Shown here piece after piece: positions 54,220 through 64,000 of a DNA stretch of 64,000 bases (its first letter is position 1; every line of letters begins with the position of its first letter). Where the stretch lies: the NCBI GenBank assembly GCA_009884515.1, contig RHHX01000002.1, positions 62,001 through 126,000 of the forward strand, in the 5' to 3' direction. The translations under genes and the position numbers were made by a program. A model generated the notes under the pieces. That model did no database searches and was not told where the DNA came from. It saw nothing but the letters and a program-made list of their open reading frames with translations. This DNA comes from Candidatus Mycoplasma liparidae. Lineage in GTDB: Bacteria; Bacillota_I; Bacilli_A; Mycoplasmatales; Mycoplasmoidaceae.

Positions 54220-55060
54220 CTAATTTTTACTTCTATTACATCTAATATGAACAGCTTGTAAATTATCAATAGAGTCATTGCTGCCCACTGATTTTGATAT
54301 TATGTGATCTGTATTTCAAGCATATAAGCTATTTCTTTGGGAATTAACACTCTCATGCGAACCGTATAACATTGTTTCTCGACAAATTCCGCATAAACGA
54401 TGATTATCGGGAGAACAGTCACCATTTCCGCAGCTACAATATGGGGCTTTTTTTCATACTACTTCTGTTTTATTATTATATTTAACCATTTTGTTGTCTC
54501 CTTCTAAAACTATAATTAAATCAATAAAGTTGGATTGAGGATTATTTATTCTATTATTATATTTAATTAAATTATCTTTAAATTGATTTTGATGTTCTGA
54601 ATTGTTAGATAAAAAATCAAGTATTTTACCTAAAGACTTAATATCGTGATTATATTTTTCTAATCCTAAATTTTTCAATTCAATATTAAACTTGTCTTCA
54701 ATCCATTTTTTATCTATTCCTTCTTGTTCCACATATTTGAAGAATGATAGAAGAATGAGCTCTAAGCAAGGATTATTTATAATTAATATAATATTTTCTT
54801 TTTTAGATATTTTTTTTACATTTTTCTATTGTTTCTTTAGTTACACTGTCAACATCAAAAATAAAATATTAATCACAACAATTTTTACCAGTATTAAATA
54901 TTATTTTTTCATTAATAGATCCTTTGCCAGTTCTTGTGTGTGTTTTACAATTTGAAAATGTTTTATTTTTAAAAATACTACTATCTTTTAATCAACTAAA
55001 AAATATTAGTTCCATTTTTCTTTCAGTAATAATTGAATTTTTGAATTTTTTATTCTTCAT
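54220..55060 (-). pseudogene. RloB/AbiLii-like protein fused to an HNH nuclease domain, broken
   Basis: Starts ATG at 55060, overlapping the ATPase gene by 11 bases. RloB-like pieces: IITERKMELIFFSWL, FIFDVDSVTKETIEKC and, after a frame change, NNPCLELILLSFFKY, the usual RloB core (D-x-D and NPCFE patterns). An in-frame TAA lies at 54869-54871, and the frame changes at the eight-T run 54810-54817. From 54732 one frame continues through KMVKYNNKTEVVW into a zinc HNH domain: YCSCGNGDC, CGIC, WNTDHIISKS, NLQAVHIRCNRSKN, stop 54220. So the nuclease domain is joined in frame to the RloB end. Partner of the ATPase upstream; together an abortive-infection or restriction-like system, now probably inactive. 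Confidence 0.7.
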
Positions 55061-56321
55061 CGCTCTTAAAACCTTTTAAAGAGTAATCTACATAAGGGTC
55101 ATATCCTAATTTTCCATCTAAATAAGTTTTGGCAAAGTTATTTGCTTCTCTAACATCAGACCCAAATTCTCATAAAGAAACAATAGAAGTAAATTTAGAA
55201 TCATTAATAGCTGCAAAATAAATTTCATCTTTTCTAAAAATAGAACTACTTAATGTGGGCATATCATGAGAAGAGAAAAGTAATTGAGCTCCTTTATTTT
55301 TTTTCATAAACATCAAAATTAAATATTTTAATATCTTAGTATGGATACCAGAATCTAGTTCATCTATAAGAAATATATTTTTATTATTAATGCCTTTAAT
55401 AAACTCAGATAATAATATAATTAATTTTTGAGTTCCATTTGATTCATCATTATAATTAATTCAATATTCTTCTTCATATAGATCTTTTTTACACAAAGTT
55501 ATTATAACAGAACCACTGGCAGGTCCTTTAAAAGACTGCTTCTCAATTTTAATGTTAGTAATATTTATATCCAAATCTTTAAAAATACTTAAAATTATTT
55601 CTTTGCTTTCAGTGATATTTTCAACGATTGTTTCAATATGTGTAGTTTTTCCAATATTAAAAAACGGATTTCCTGAATTATCTATTTTTTTATTTATTGC
55701 AAAAGTATTATCTATTCATATAATTTTTTTAAATTGATTAAATAAATTTACAACTATTTCAATTCCGATAAATTCTGAAAAGAAAAATAATAAAGATGTT
55801 TTTCGAAGACTTAAAGTTGTTGGATTAGTCATCATTTTTTTCATTTGCTCATTTAAATTTAGTTCATCACCTAAATCATAAATATCATCATCCTCTAAAT
55901 TATTATCTTTTCTAAAAATAATTTTTCACTCATTGACAGAAATTAAAGGATCTTTTATTTTGAATTCTTCAAAAGTGATTTTATTTGAAAAATGGATATT
56001 GTATTTTAACTCTCTATTAGCATCATCTAAAAATGTGAATTCTCATTTTATGGGATTTGATTCATCATTTTTTAAATTTTCTAATTTTTTAAAATACTCT
56101 GAAGATAGGATACTTTCTGGTAAAATAATAGCCTTACATCTTCTAATTGATTCTAAAATAGCGGTTTTTCCACCACCATTAGGACCATATAATGCAATAA
56201 CAGGCAATACCTTTTTATTTAATAAATGGTCTTTATGTTGTTTTAATGGTTTAGCATTAAAATTAATTGTTTCTTTTTTTTTAATTGATTTATAGTTTTC
56301 GATTGAATATTTTAATAACAT
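55050..56321 (-). CDS. AAA15/AAA21-type ATPase (RloA/AbiLi-like)
   Basis: 423 residues, one frame with TGA as Trp. Start MLLKYSIENYKSIKKKETIN chosen by AAGG upstream; an in-frame ATG lies further up at 56366. Walker A YGPNGGGKTAIL (about 48-59), the signature region NDESNGTQKLIILLSEF, Walker B NIFLIDELDSG and the switch LLFSSHDMPTL are all present. ATPases of this type pair with RloB-like proteins in AbiL and RloAB systems and with HNH proteins in Septu-like systems. Begins 200 bases from the divergent methyltransferase locus; first gene of its operon. Confidence 0.85.
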
Positions 56322-56547
56322 TTTTTTTACCTTATTTAAATTTCTTAGTTTAAATAAATTATACATAACTTATTTAAAGGTTGTTTTATAAAGTGTAAAA
56401 AAACTACACTTTTATATAACTTATGTATATTATGCTTTTTTATTGATATCTATATTCTAAATACATCAATTGCATTTATAATGATTTTATATTACTTCAA
56501 AGAAAATATATTGTTATATAATAATCTAAAATTAAGGAAAATAAAAC
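56322..56547. promoter_or_regulatory. Divergent promoter region, ATPase operon and methyltransferase locus
   Basis: Contains an 8-bp inverted repeat AAAGTGTA/TACACTTT (56390-56397 with 56405-56412) that could be an operator. AT-rich -10-like sequences on both strands. No gene. Confidence 0.4.
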
Positions 56548-56592
56548 ATGAGTAAAACAGTAGAGAGAGAGAGCTTTCTAATTTAAAATTAA
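56548..56592 (+). pseudogene. Short open frame with (AG)6 repeat before the methyltransferase
   Basis: ATG 56548 after TAAGGAAA reads MSKTVERESFLI and stops. The run of six AG units (56562-56573) sets the frame: with five units it would continue for about 44 codons. Dinucleotide repeats near starts are the classic phase switch of type III mod genes; here the downstream body is missing, so only the switch region remains. Confidence 0.45.
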
Positions 56593-56616
56593 TTAATAAT
56601 AGTGTTGTCAATTTAG

Positions 56617-56650
56617 ATCTACATATAGTTTTTACTATATGTAGATTTTT
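56617..56650 (+). terminator. Intrinsic terminator after the AG-repeat frame
   Basis: 13-bp stem ATCTACATATAGT/ACTATATGTAGAT with loop T4 and a T5 tail. Confidence 0.7.
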
Positions 56651-56670
56651 AATACTGAACAATTATAGAA

Positions 56671-56745
56671 TTGGTAGTTAGTATGAATAAAAATTATACT
56701 AAAATAAATTGGTGTTAGTATGAATAAAAATTATACTAAAATAAA
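56671..56745 (+). repeat. Tandem duplication of the methyltransferase start region
   Basis: 56671-56708 and 56709-56745 are the same 37-38 bases (TTGGT, GTTAGTATG and the first codons MNKNYTKIN). The first ATG (56683) leads to a quick TAG; the second (56720) opens the long frame. Confidence 0.85.
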
Positions 56746-57972
56746 CTTAACAAAACTACATAGAAAAAAAGAGATAGAAAATATTGTTAATTATCAAAAT
56801 AATTCTATTTTCCCAGAAGAGGTATTAAATAATTTGTTAAATAATTACAAAAATTTATTAAATAATAAATCTCAATATGGCTTAAATTTTGATGAATTTT
56901 CAGAAGAATATGATGAACTAAAAGATACTAATGCTTTTTGATTTGAAAATTATGAAAATAAAAAATATGATGTAATTAATGATAAAATATCCAAAAAAAA
57001 TAATTTATTACTTGTTGGTGATAATTATGCTTGTATGAATATGATGTTAAAAACTCATAGAAATAAGGTGAATGTAATTTATACGAATCCTCCTTATAAT
57101 ACAGGTAGTGATGATTTTGTATTTGTAGATGGTTGATCAAAATCTGAATGAGCTAGTATGGTTGAAAAACGTATGAAATTGTGTCATGAACTTTTAACTG
57201 ATGATGGAGTAATTTTCATAAGTATGGATGATAATTCTATTGAGGATTTAAAAATGATAATGAATGAGAAATTTGGTAGAGAAAACTTTATTAGTGAAAT
57301 AGTTTGAGTTAGAAATCCTGGTGGAAAGTCAGATGCTAAATTCATTGCACAAACAAGTGAATATATTTTGGTATTTGCTAAAAATAAAACAAAATTAGTT
57401 TTTGAAAAGAAAGCTATTTAACAAGAAAAAAAGCATTATAAATTCGATAATAAAAATCAATGATATTGAAAAAAAGGTTCGCAATTAGAAAAGGGTGGTG
57501 GAGATGAATTTTTATGACAAAGACCAAATTTAGGGTATGTTATTTATTACAATCCAAAAACAACAAAAGTTGTAGTTCAAGATGATTATGATAAGACCAT
57601 AATATCAGAAACTACAATATTAAATGATCAAATATATTTTTTATCAAAAAACTTATGAATGATGGTTTTGAAGCAATAAAACCGCGTGAATTTAAAAATA
57701 CTTACGGTCAGTGAATATTACCATCCGATACTTTTAAAGAAAGACTTTTAGCAAATAAAATTTGATTTCATAAAAATAAAAATGGTGAATGAAGAATATA
57801 TACAAAAGATATACTCCCAATGGAAGATTTAACAAAATATCAAATTATGAAAAACTTAGTAACTTTTATAACAACTTCAAAAGGTTCTAAGCAATTTAGA
57901 GAATTAAATTCAGAAGATAAATTTGATTTCCCAAAACAACTAGATCTCGAATCAACATTTATAATTTTATAA
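56720..57972 (+). pseudogene. Type III-like adenine DNA methyltransferase (Mod), broken
   Basis: Adenine-N6 methyltransferase of the beta class: the catalytic motif TNPPYNTG comes early (about residue 119), preceded by NLLLVGDNYACMNMMLK, followed by ELLTDDGVIFISMDDN and IVWVRNPGGKSDAKF, the SAM-binding end of the domain. The frame is cut by TAA at 57419-57421, goes on as QWYWKKGSQLEKGGGDEF, and shifts near 57645 to PREFKNTYGQWILPSDTFKE. It ends early compared with Mod proteins of 550-650 residues, and no Res subunit follows. Upstream switch repeat and duplicated start described separately. Confidence 0.8.
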
Positions 57973-57998
57973 TTTGTCTTTTAAATCAAATCATCTCA

Positions 57999-58160
57999 TT
58001 ATAAATTTTCATTAATTAAGCTTTCTATATCAATAACATCTTCAATTTTAAAATCACCACTTCTAGTTCTTATTAAACCAATTAAAGCAGCATATGTGTT
58101 TAATTTATAGTTACTACAATCAAAAACAATGCTTTTAACAACATTACTAATTTAAAAACT
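57999..58160 (-). pseudogene. C-terminal fragment of an unrecognised protein
   Basis: Minus-strand frame VKSIVFDCSNYKLNTYAALI then GLIRTRSGDFKIEDVIDIES to TAA at 57999. No start. The rest up to 58426 holds smaller minus-strand scraps. Possibly from a restriction or defence gene; not identifiable. Confidence 0.35.
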
Positions 58161-58426
58161 ATTTTAGCATATTAGGTATAATAATTATTGGTGATTTTTC
58201 TAACATCTTCTTATTTTAATCTTGCTCTGAGACCAGGTTTTATATCTATTCTAGTTTCATTTGCAATTCTTCCAAATTATTTTCAACTAATAAAATATTC
58301 TTAACATATATTTTACTGTCTAATCTATATTTATTAAAAATTAATTAAGTAATTAATAATTTTATTTATTTTAACTAAAAATAGTCAGTTTTAAAAAATG
58401 ATATTTTAAGATCGAATCAATGGTAT

Positions 58427-58514
58427 TTTAAATTAAATATTTATATAAAATAAGGATTAATAAAAAAGTCTTATAATTTAAATTAAATATTTATATAAAA
58501 TAAGGATTAATAAA
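58427..58514 (+). repeat. Duplicated leader of the BspA-like gene
   Basis: Two identical 38-bp copies (58427-58464 and 58477-58514; TTTAAATTAAATATTTATAT then AAAATAAGGATTAATAAA), period 50. Both hold the ribosome-binding site AAGGAT, but only the second is followed by ATG. Confidence 0.85.
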
Positions 58515-61036
58515 TGAAAAAAAAATATAAAAAAATTGCTTTACCATTATTGCTTACATTAGGAGGTATTATTACTCCTATTTTATTATCAACTGTTTTA
58601 TTGAGTAATTCTCATTCAACTTCAAATAAAAATACTTCATTAAATAGATCAGAAAATGTTCCTAATCCAAAAACTGAATTTACTAGAGATATGGCTACTA
58701 CTCTTATTGCTAAGAAAAAATCAAATCCTGATTGAAATGGTAGTTTAATAGCAACAGATTTTGAATCAGCAACAAGTATTGCTCCTAATGCTTTTCTAAG
58801 AGATAGTGGAATTATTTCAGTAACTTTACCAAAGGGACTTACAAAAATTGGTAATAATGCTTTTAATGGTATTGCTTCTTTACTTACTATAGTTGCTGAA
58901 GATGTAATAACCATTGGTGATGGTGCTTTTCAATATACAAAATTATCAACAGTAACTTTTCCTAATTTAACTACATTAGGTAAATCGGCTTTTAAAAAAG
59001 TTACTACTTTAACTAATATCTCTATGCCTGTTGCAACAAGCATCGGCGATGGTGCTTTTGAAGGTATTAATAATGCTACAATTAATTTAACATGAAGTGC
59101 TAATGTAAATAAGGAAAAAATTGCTGATTGAGGACCTTCTACATCAAGATTTATTTTTGCTAGTGAACCAATTCCTCCAACAGTTGGAGGAATTATTGAT
59201 GCTAGATTGGTTAATGATTTAATTACTTATAAAGAACAAATAGCATCACAAACTAGTACTAATTGAAATGGTACTTTACTTGAAACTGATTTTACTGGTG
59301 CAACTAGTGTAGCTGATGGTGCTTTTCAAAATAAAGCGAATATAATTTCAATAATTTTACCAACAACAGTTAAAATAATTGGAACTAATGCTTTTAATGC
59401 AGCATCTGGTTTAACTACTATTTCTGCACTTGGTGCAAAAAGCATTGGTAATAGTGCTTTTAATGGAGCAACTGCTTTAACTACTATTAATTTACTTGCT
59501 GCAAAAAGCATTGGTGATGGTGCTTTTGAAGGAACAACAAATATAATTCCAAAAGGAATTAAATTAACATATAGTACTAATATAAAACCAAGTAATGCTA
59601 CTACTTGAGGGACCACTGTTGATAAATTATCTATTGAAGGTACTGCTCCAACAAAACCAACAATAACTGATGGTATTATTAATAAGGTTTATGTCGATGA
59701 ATTAATTGCTTATAAAAATCATGAATCTCCATCTAACGATCCTTGAAAAGGAGATTTAGTTGCAGCTGATTTTGTTAATGCAAAAAGTGTTGCTAATGGT
59801 GCTTTTGAAGGTAATACAAAAGTAACTTCAATAACATTACCAATGGAAGTTATGAATATTGGTATAAATGCTTTTAGTGGAGCAACTAATTTAACTATTA
59901 TTTCTGCACTTGGTGCAACAAGCATTGCTACTAATGCATTTGCTCATACAGATGCAATTATTCCTGCTGGAATTAAATTAACATATAGTACTAATATAAA
60001 ACCAAGTAATTTTGATATTTGAGGAACTAATGATTTTAAATTAGATATTGCTGGTAATCTGCCAACTAAACCAACAATAACTGAAGGTATTATTAATAAG
60101 GTTTATGTTGATCAATTAATATCTTATAAAAATTATTTATTACCAAGTGGTACTAATTGAACTGGCGATTTAGTTGCAGCTGATTTTATTGATGCAAAAA
60201 GTGTTGCTGATGGTGCTTTTCAAAATAAAGCGAATATAATTTCAATAATTTTACCAACAGAAGTTAAAAAAATCGGTGCTAATGCTTTTGCGGGAATTAC
60301 TACTTTAACTACTATATCAGCACTTGGTGCAACAAGCATTGGTACCAATGCTTTTGCTAGAACAACATCTACAATTAATTTAACATGAAGTGCTGATGTA
60401 AATAATACTAAAGCTACTGATTGAGGAACTACTATTGATAAATTATCATTTATTGATGCTCCAACTTTACCACCAATAATAGATGGTGTTATTACTCCAA
60501 CATTTGTTAATGCTTTAATTACTTATAAAGAACAAATAGCATCACAAACTGGTACTACTTGAGATGGTACTTTAGTTGCAGCTGATTTTACTGATGCAAC
60601 TAGTGTTGCGGATGGTTCTTTTCAAAATAAAGCAAATATAATTTCAATAATTTTACCAACAGAAGTTAAAAAAATCGGTGCTAATGCTTTTAATGGAGCA
60701 ACTAATTTAACTACTATATCAGCACTTGGTGCAACAAGCATTGGTACCAATGCTTTTGCTGGGTTAGAAGCTATCACTACTGGTGGTATTAAATTAACAA
60801 ATTCTTCTGGAGTAAATATATCTAAAGCTGCAGACTGAGGAATAGTAGGTACTAATTTAAATTTTGTAGTTGTAGAAGATGGTTTATCTAGTGATTTAAT
60901 AATTGGAATGTCAGCTGCTATTGGTGGTGTTGCATTAATTGCTTTATTAGCAGGCGGATTTATCTTTTATCGTAAAAAAGTAAATAATTCTAAAGTTGAT
61001 ACAAATCCTAAAGAGATTGATATGGATTCTAAATAA
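58514..61036 (+). CDS. BspA-like leucine-rich-repeat surface protein, five modules
   Basis: 840 residues, intact with TGA as Trp. Signal segment MKKKYKKIALPLLLTLGGII, Ser/Asn linker, then five modules of about 140 residues ending in the WG motif (TGA codons at about 59120, 59606, 60020, 60421 and 60836). Each holds LRR_5 strands such as GATSVADGAFQNKANIISI and ISALGATSIGTNAF. The end is AAIGGVALIALLAGGFIFYR and a charged tail (DTNPKEIDMDSK) longer than in the 2261-6433 protein. The last 200 bases before the tail are almost identical to the minus-strand gene near 2.3 kb. Surface adhesin or antigen by analogy. Confidence 0.85.
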
Positions 61037-61231
61037 ATAGAATAATAATCTCATTTATATTAGAAAATATAATTGATTTGTGTATTTGCTAATTAAGATA
61101 CAGGTGATACTCTTGTTAGTAACAATTATTTTATATATTTTAATTTAATTGTGTTTATTTTACATACATTTGGGACAAGATAATTTGGACTTATTACTGG
61201 ATAAAATCCAAGTTTATATTATTGAAATATT

Positions 61232-61259
61232 AAAACCATAGATGTGATGGTTTTTTTTT
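61232..61259 (+). terminator. Intrinsic terminator
   Basis: Stem AAAACCAT/ATGGTTTT, seven-base loop and a T9 tract, 195 bases past the BspA-like gene. 61037-61231 holds no gene. Confidence 0.7.
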
Positions 61260-61299
61260 ATTGTGTAACTTATGCAAATAAATAAAAACAAAAGGAATT

Positions 61300-61480
61300 T
61301 ATGAATCAAAAACTAATAATAAAAAAAAATAATATTTTAAATAATTATGTAGTTATTATAAGGATGAATATCTTAATATTTAGATCTCTCATTAACTGAA
61401 TTAATTGTCTTAGCAATTATTTTTGGTTTTCCCAAAGAAGGTTGATTCAAAATTTACAGGAAGTCTTAAATATTTAACCA
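61300..61480 (+). pseudogene. Remnant of an element replication protein
   Basis: ATG 61301 and then, across frame changes, WMN, DLSLTELIVLAIIFGFPKEG and FTGSLKYL: the winged-helix pattern also present in the chimeric gene at 47888. Stops and shifts throughout. Confidence 0.5.
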
Positions 61481-62940
61481 TTATAAACAAAAAGTTCAAT
61501 GCGAAGATCTTTAAAAAACTATTAGAAAAAATTTAATATTAAAAACTTCTCAATCAATAAATGGGTTATCATTACCAATTTATTGAGCTAATTTAACAGA
61601 ACTTAAAAAAAATAGAAATGCATATAATAAAAATTATAGTCCAAAAAAATATTGACTGAACTGATTAATAAATAAACTAGGTTTATGGTAATCCTAGATA
61701 TTTGAAAAACCATAAAGTTCAAATCTTTAAACTGTACGAAACAACCATAAGGTTGCCCTATGAACCAAAAGTTTCATAGATGAATAAATTAAAATGTTTT
61801 AATACCAGAAAGATGATTATGTCAAATAATGATAATCAAAAATATTAGATCAAATAGATCAAAGTCCTAACGCATTTAGTTTCCAGTTAAATGCTGATTA
61901 ATTAAATAAAAAAAGTAGAAAAGATCAGAAAAAAAGGTCATGCGTATTCTAGCCATTTCTTTAAAATACCTAAACTAGCAGCACTTTGAGTACCAAGTTT
62001 TTTTGTTAAATATTTAACAAAAGAAAAAATATATCAAATATCTATAATTAACGAATTAAAATATAGATTAAAATTTTTCAACAGGTCAAGATATCTTCAA
62101 TAAATTAGAAGTATTAGAACAAAATAATAACTATGTCAAAAATTATATTAAAAATAATAAAGATTTAAATGAATTTTTTCTGAAAAAGAAATTGGCATTT
62201 TAAAAATAATGAATATGTTTCTAACGAGAAATATAGTGATTTTAAAAATGCAAGAGAATCTCGAAAAGTTAGTGCTGAATATGATGATTTTGTTTCTAAA
62301 AGTAATAAGTTATATCTTTTGTTACTTCACATTTAGAATTAACAGATGAAAATGGTGATATTAACCATCATGATGAATTAAATTTTTCTGAAAATGAAAT
62401 GAAAAAATTAGTTAAAGAATCTAAATAAAAATTAGCTCATGTTATGATTCAAAAGATGAAAAATAAATATTATGATCGAAAAACTTTTATATAAAATTGA
62501 AGAATAATTTAATTCCTCAAGCAAAATTAATAGAATTATTAAAAACATTATTCTTGATATTTATGATCAATCTTTTTTAGAAATAACAAATCAGATAGAT
62601 GTAGATATTGAATCAAGAAATTCGGATTTTTATTTAGAAGTAAACAAATTAAAAGACTCTATTAAAGTTGTTGTAATTAATAATTTTCAAAAATTAGTTT
62701 TAAATCCAAAGAAATTCCTGAAAGAAATGAAATAGATAAAAAAATAAAACAAAATTTAGTTAATGATAATAGTGAAGGTAAATTAATGAAAAAATATTAC
62801 AAAATATCGATTAATATCAAGAGATAAAGTTGATAAATTAATTAAAGAATTAGAAGCAATTGAAGAAGAAAATACAGTTGACATATTTAAAAAACATCAA
62901 GTATTACGTTAATTCATGGCGAACTTGCTAATCATACTCT
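61481..62940 (+). pseudogene. Element debris, several short broken frames
   Basis: Pieces readable on the plus strand include SFQLNAD (61885), AYSSHFFKIPKLAALWVPSF (61937-61998) and SNEKYSDFKNARESRKVSAE (62220-62280), each ended by stops or shifts. No family is recognisable. Codon use and lysine content are like the element genes at 27-33 kb and 48-50 kb, so this is probably a third remnant. Confidence 0.4.
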
Positions 62941-62950
62941 TACAAATAGT

Positions 62951-62989
62951 AAATACACACTAAAATTTATTAACTTTAAGTGTGTATTT
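62951..62989. terminator. 11-bp inverted repeat, possible terminator
   Basis: AAATACACACT (62951-62961) pairs with AGTGTGTATTT (62979-62989), followed by a T-rich tract. Confidence 0.5.
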
Positions 62990-63021
62990 ATTTCTTTATT
63001 TTTGATATTTTTATCATTTTT

Positions 63022-63136
63022 TTGACTATAGATATTAAATTTGTTCAATTTTTCTTAATTATTTTAACCAAAATGAATAACAAAAGGTATAGTCAAGGTG
63101 AATACTAATAATATAAGAAAGAAATATATAGTCAAG
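63022..63136. repeat. TTGACTATA/TATAGTCAA repeats
   Basis: TTGACTATA at 63022-63030, its inverted copy TATAGTCAA at 63088-63096 and again at 63127-63135. In a gene-free stretch (62990-63291) between debris and the recA-like pseudogene. Could be recombination or regulator sites. Confidence 0.4.
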
Positions 63137-63291
63137 TTATTCTATTGTTTTTTTAAAGTATTTTAGGAGTCTAAAAAAATTTATTATAAATTGGTATTAT
63201 ATTTTAAAAAGTAACAATAAAAATACTAGCATTTGTTTCAAAATATGATTCTACTAAAATACCATTCCATTATTTAGAATTTCTCTTTTCC

Positions 63292-63700
63292 TTATAGTTC
63301 ACTATGAACCGTTACTATGACTGAATCAATCACAACAATGTCAGCAATTTTATTCTCAATAACAAGCTCTAAAAACTTCGAATAATTCTTCACCTGTATT
63401 TGGTTTAACTATTGAAATATTATCTAAATAAGTTCTAATATTTTTAGCATATTCGCTATTAAATATATGTTTAACATTAATGAATATAACTTTATAACCA
63501 TCCTTTTGACCTTGAGTTAACATTTGAAGTGATATTGTTGTTTTAGCAGAAGATTCATTTCCAAATATTTCAATTATTCTGCCTTTTGGTATTTGATTTA
63601 TTCCTGTTATTTTATCTAAATTTAAACTTCCTGTTTTATAAATACCACATGTGAAATTATCATTACCTAAATAAATTAAATCTTTCCTAATTTTAATTCT
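63292..63700 (-). pseudogene. recA: recA-like pseudogene
   Basis: Minus-strand frame matches RecA from before Walker A to Walker B: KTGSLNLDKITGINQIPKGR, then IIEIFGNESSAKTTISLQML (Walker A GPESSGKTT changed to GNESSAKTT), FINVKHIFNSEYAKNI, ISIVKPNTGEE. After a one-base shift near 63380 it reads NKIADIVVIDSVIVTVHSEL and stops. The N-terminus and everything after Walker B are missing. RecA is the strand-exchange protein of homologous recombination; the Walker A glycine loss and truncation make this copy inactive. Confidence 0.75.
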
Positions 63701-63716
63701 ATTAATTTATAAATAA

Positions 63717-63745
63717 AAAAAACTTACTATCAAAAATAAGTTTTT
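63717..63745. terminator. Terminator of the partial BspA-like gene
   Basis: Stem AAAAACTTA/TAAGTTTTT between the recA-like pseudogene and the stop of the next minus-strand gene. Confidence 0.55.
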
Positions 63746-63752
63746 AAAATCA

Positions 63753-64000
63753 TTATTGTTTCATTTTTTTACGATAGATTAAAACCCCGCCAATAATCAA
63801 ACCAATTAATAGAAGACCTCCACCAACAGAAGCACCGATAATAATACCTAGATTATCATTAGTAGTAGGTGGATTAACAATAGGAATAATTTGCAATTTA
63901 TCCATTGTAGTTCCTCATTTTATTGCATTTTCCACACTAACAAATATGTTAGTACTTTCTGTTAATTTAATTCCTTTTGGAATTATGCTTGTTGTTCTAG
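63753..64000 (-). CDS. BspA-like surface protein, C-terminal part (runs off the window)
   Basis: 82 residues visible. They contain the end of a module (TTSIIPKGIKLTESTN), the WGTTMDKLQI closing motif with TGA as Trp, a PPTTND linker, and the anchor GIIIGASVGGGLLLIGLIIG with tail YRKKMKQ. Same architecture as the other BspA-like genes; no stop or shift in the visible part. Confidence 0.75.

Noticed and set aside
58612..59925. Minus-strand frames opposite the 58514 BspA-like gene
   Set aside because: Same artefact as in the 2261-6433 gene, caused by codon pattern of the repeats.

Overview
The window is a very AT-rich bacterial sequence that uses UGA as tryptophan (genetic code 4). Three things show this: a tRNA with anticodon UCA (34548-34622); in-frame TGA at conserved Trp positions in lysS, rpsD, ftsH, hrcA and dxs; and many genes that are whole only when TGA is read through. 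With small size, no sign of wall synthesis and a mycoplasma-style gene set, this points to a Mollicute of the Mycoplasma/Entomoplasmatales type. Species cannot be named from the sequence alone.

Layout. 1-11 kb: acidic-protein remnants and BspA-like (LRR_5 type) surface genes, one intact with nine repeat modules (2261-6433) and several broken, interrupted by rpsU. 11.3-13.4 kb: a second intact BspA-like gene. 13.4-21.9 kb: housekeeping block with lysS, a CNNM/CorC protein, an iron alcohol dehydrogenase, comEC, then mraZ-rsmH and an FtsA-like gene. No ftsZ follows. 22-34.4 kb: a decayed integrative/conjugative or mobilizable element carrying a broken VirD4/TraG coupling protein, an RloC-like ATPase, an oriT-like region, a relaxase, two secreted or membrane proteins, an ICE-type protein and a frameshifted tyrosine recombinase. 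34.5-47.7 kb: core genes again: tRNA-Trp(UCA), ftsH, hpt, nrnA, thiI, a YqaJ-like nuclease, ezrA-like, rpsD, hrcA, dxs, tmRNA and a tRNA-Thr-like gene.

47.73-54.20 kb is bounded by a 50-bp direct repeat made of the 3' part of that tRNA, so it looks like a 6.4-kb element integrated in the tRNA gene. It holds rearranged copies of genes from the 22-34 kb element, a second broken tyrosine recombinase and a cargo of unrecognised genes. Directly beyond the right repeat lie two defence-like loci in opposite directions: an AbiL/RloAB-like operon (ATPase plus a broken RloB-like protein fused in frame to an HNH nuclease domain) and a broken type III-like DNA methyltransferase with a dinucleotide repeat and a duplicated leader. 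58.4-61.0 kb: a third intact BspA-like gene with a duplicated leader. 61-63.7 kb: more element debris and a recA-like pseudogene. The window ends inside a further BspA-like gene.

Together the core blocks give translation, ribosome rescue, tRNA modification, protein quality control and division functions. The blocks between them are recombining: surface-protein genes in both orientations with near-identical segments, at least three partial copies of the same mobile-element genes, and many frameshifts in poly-A tracts.
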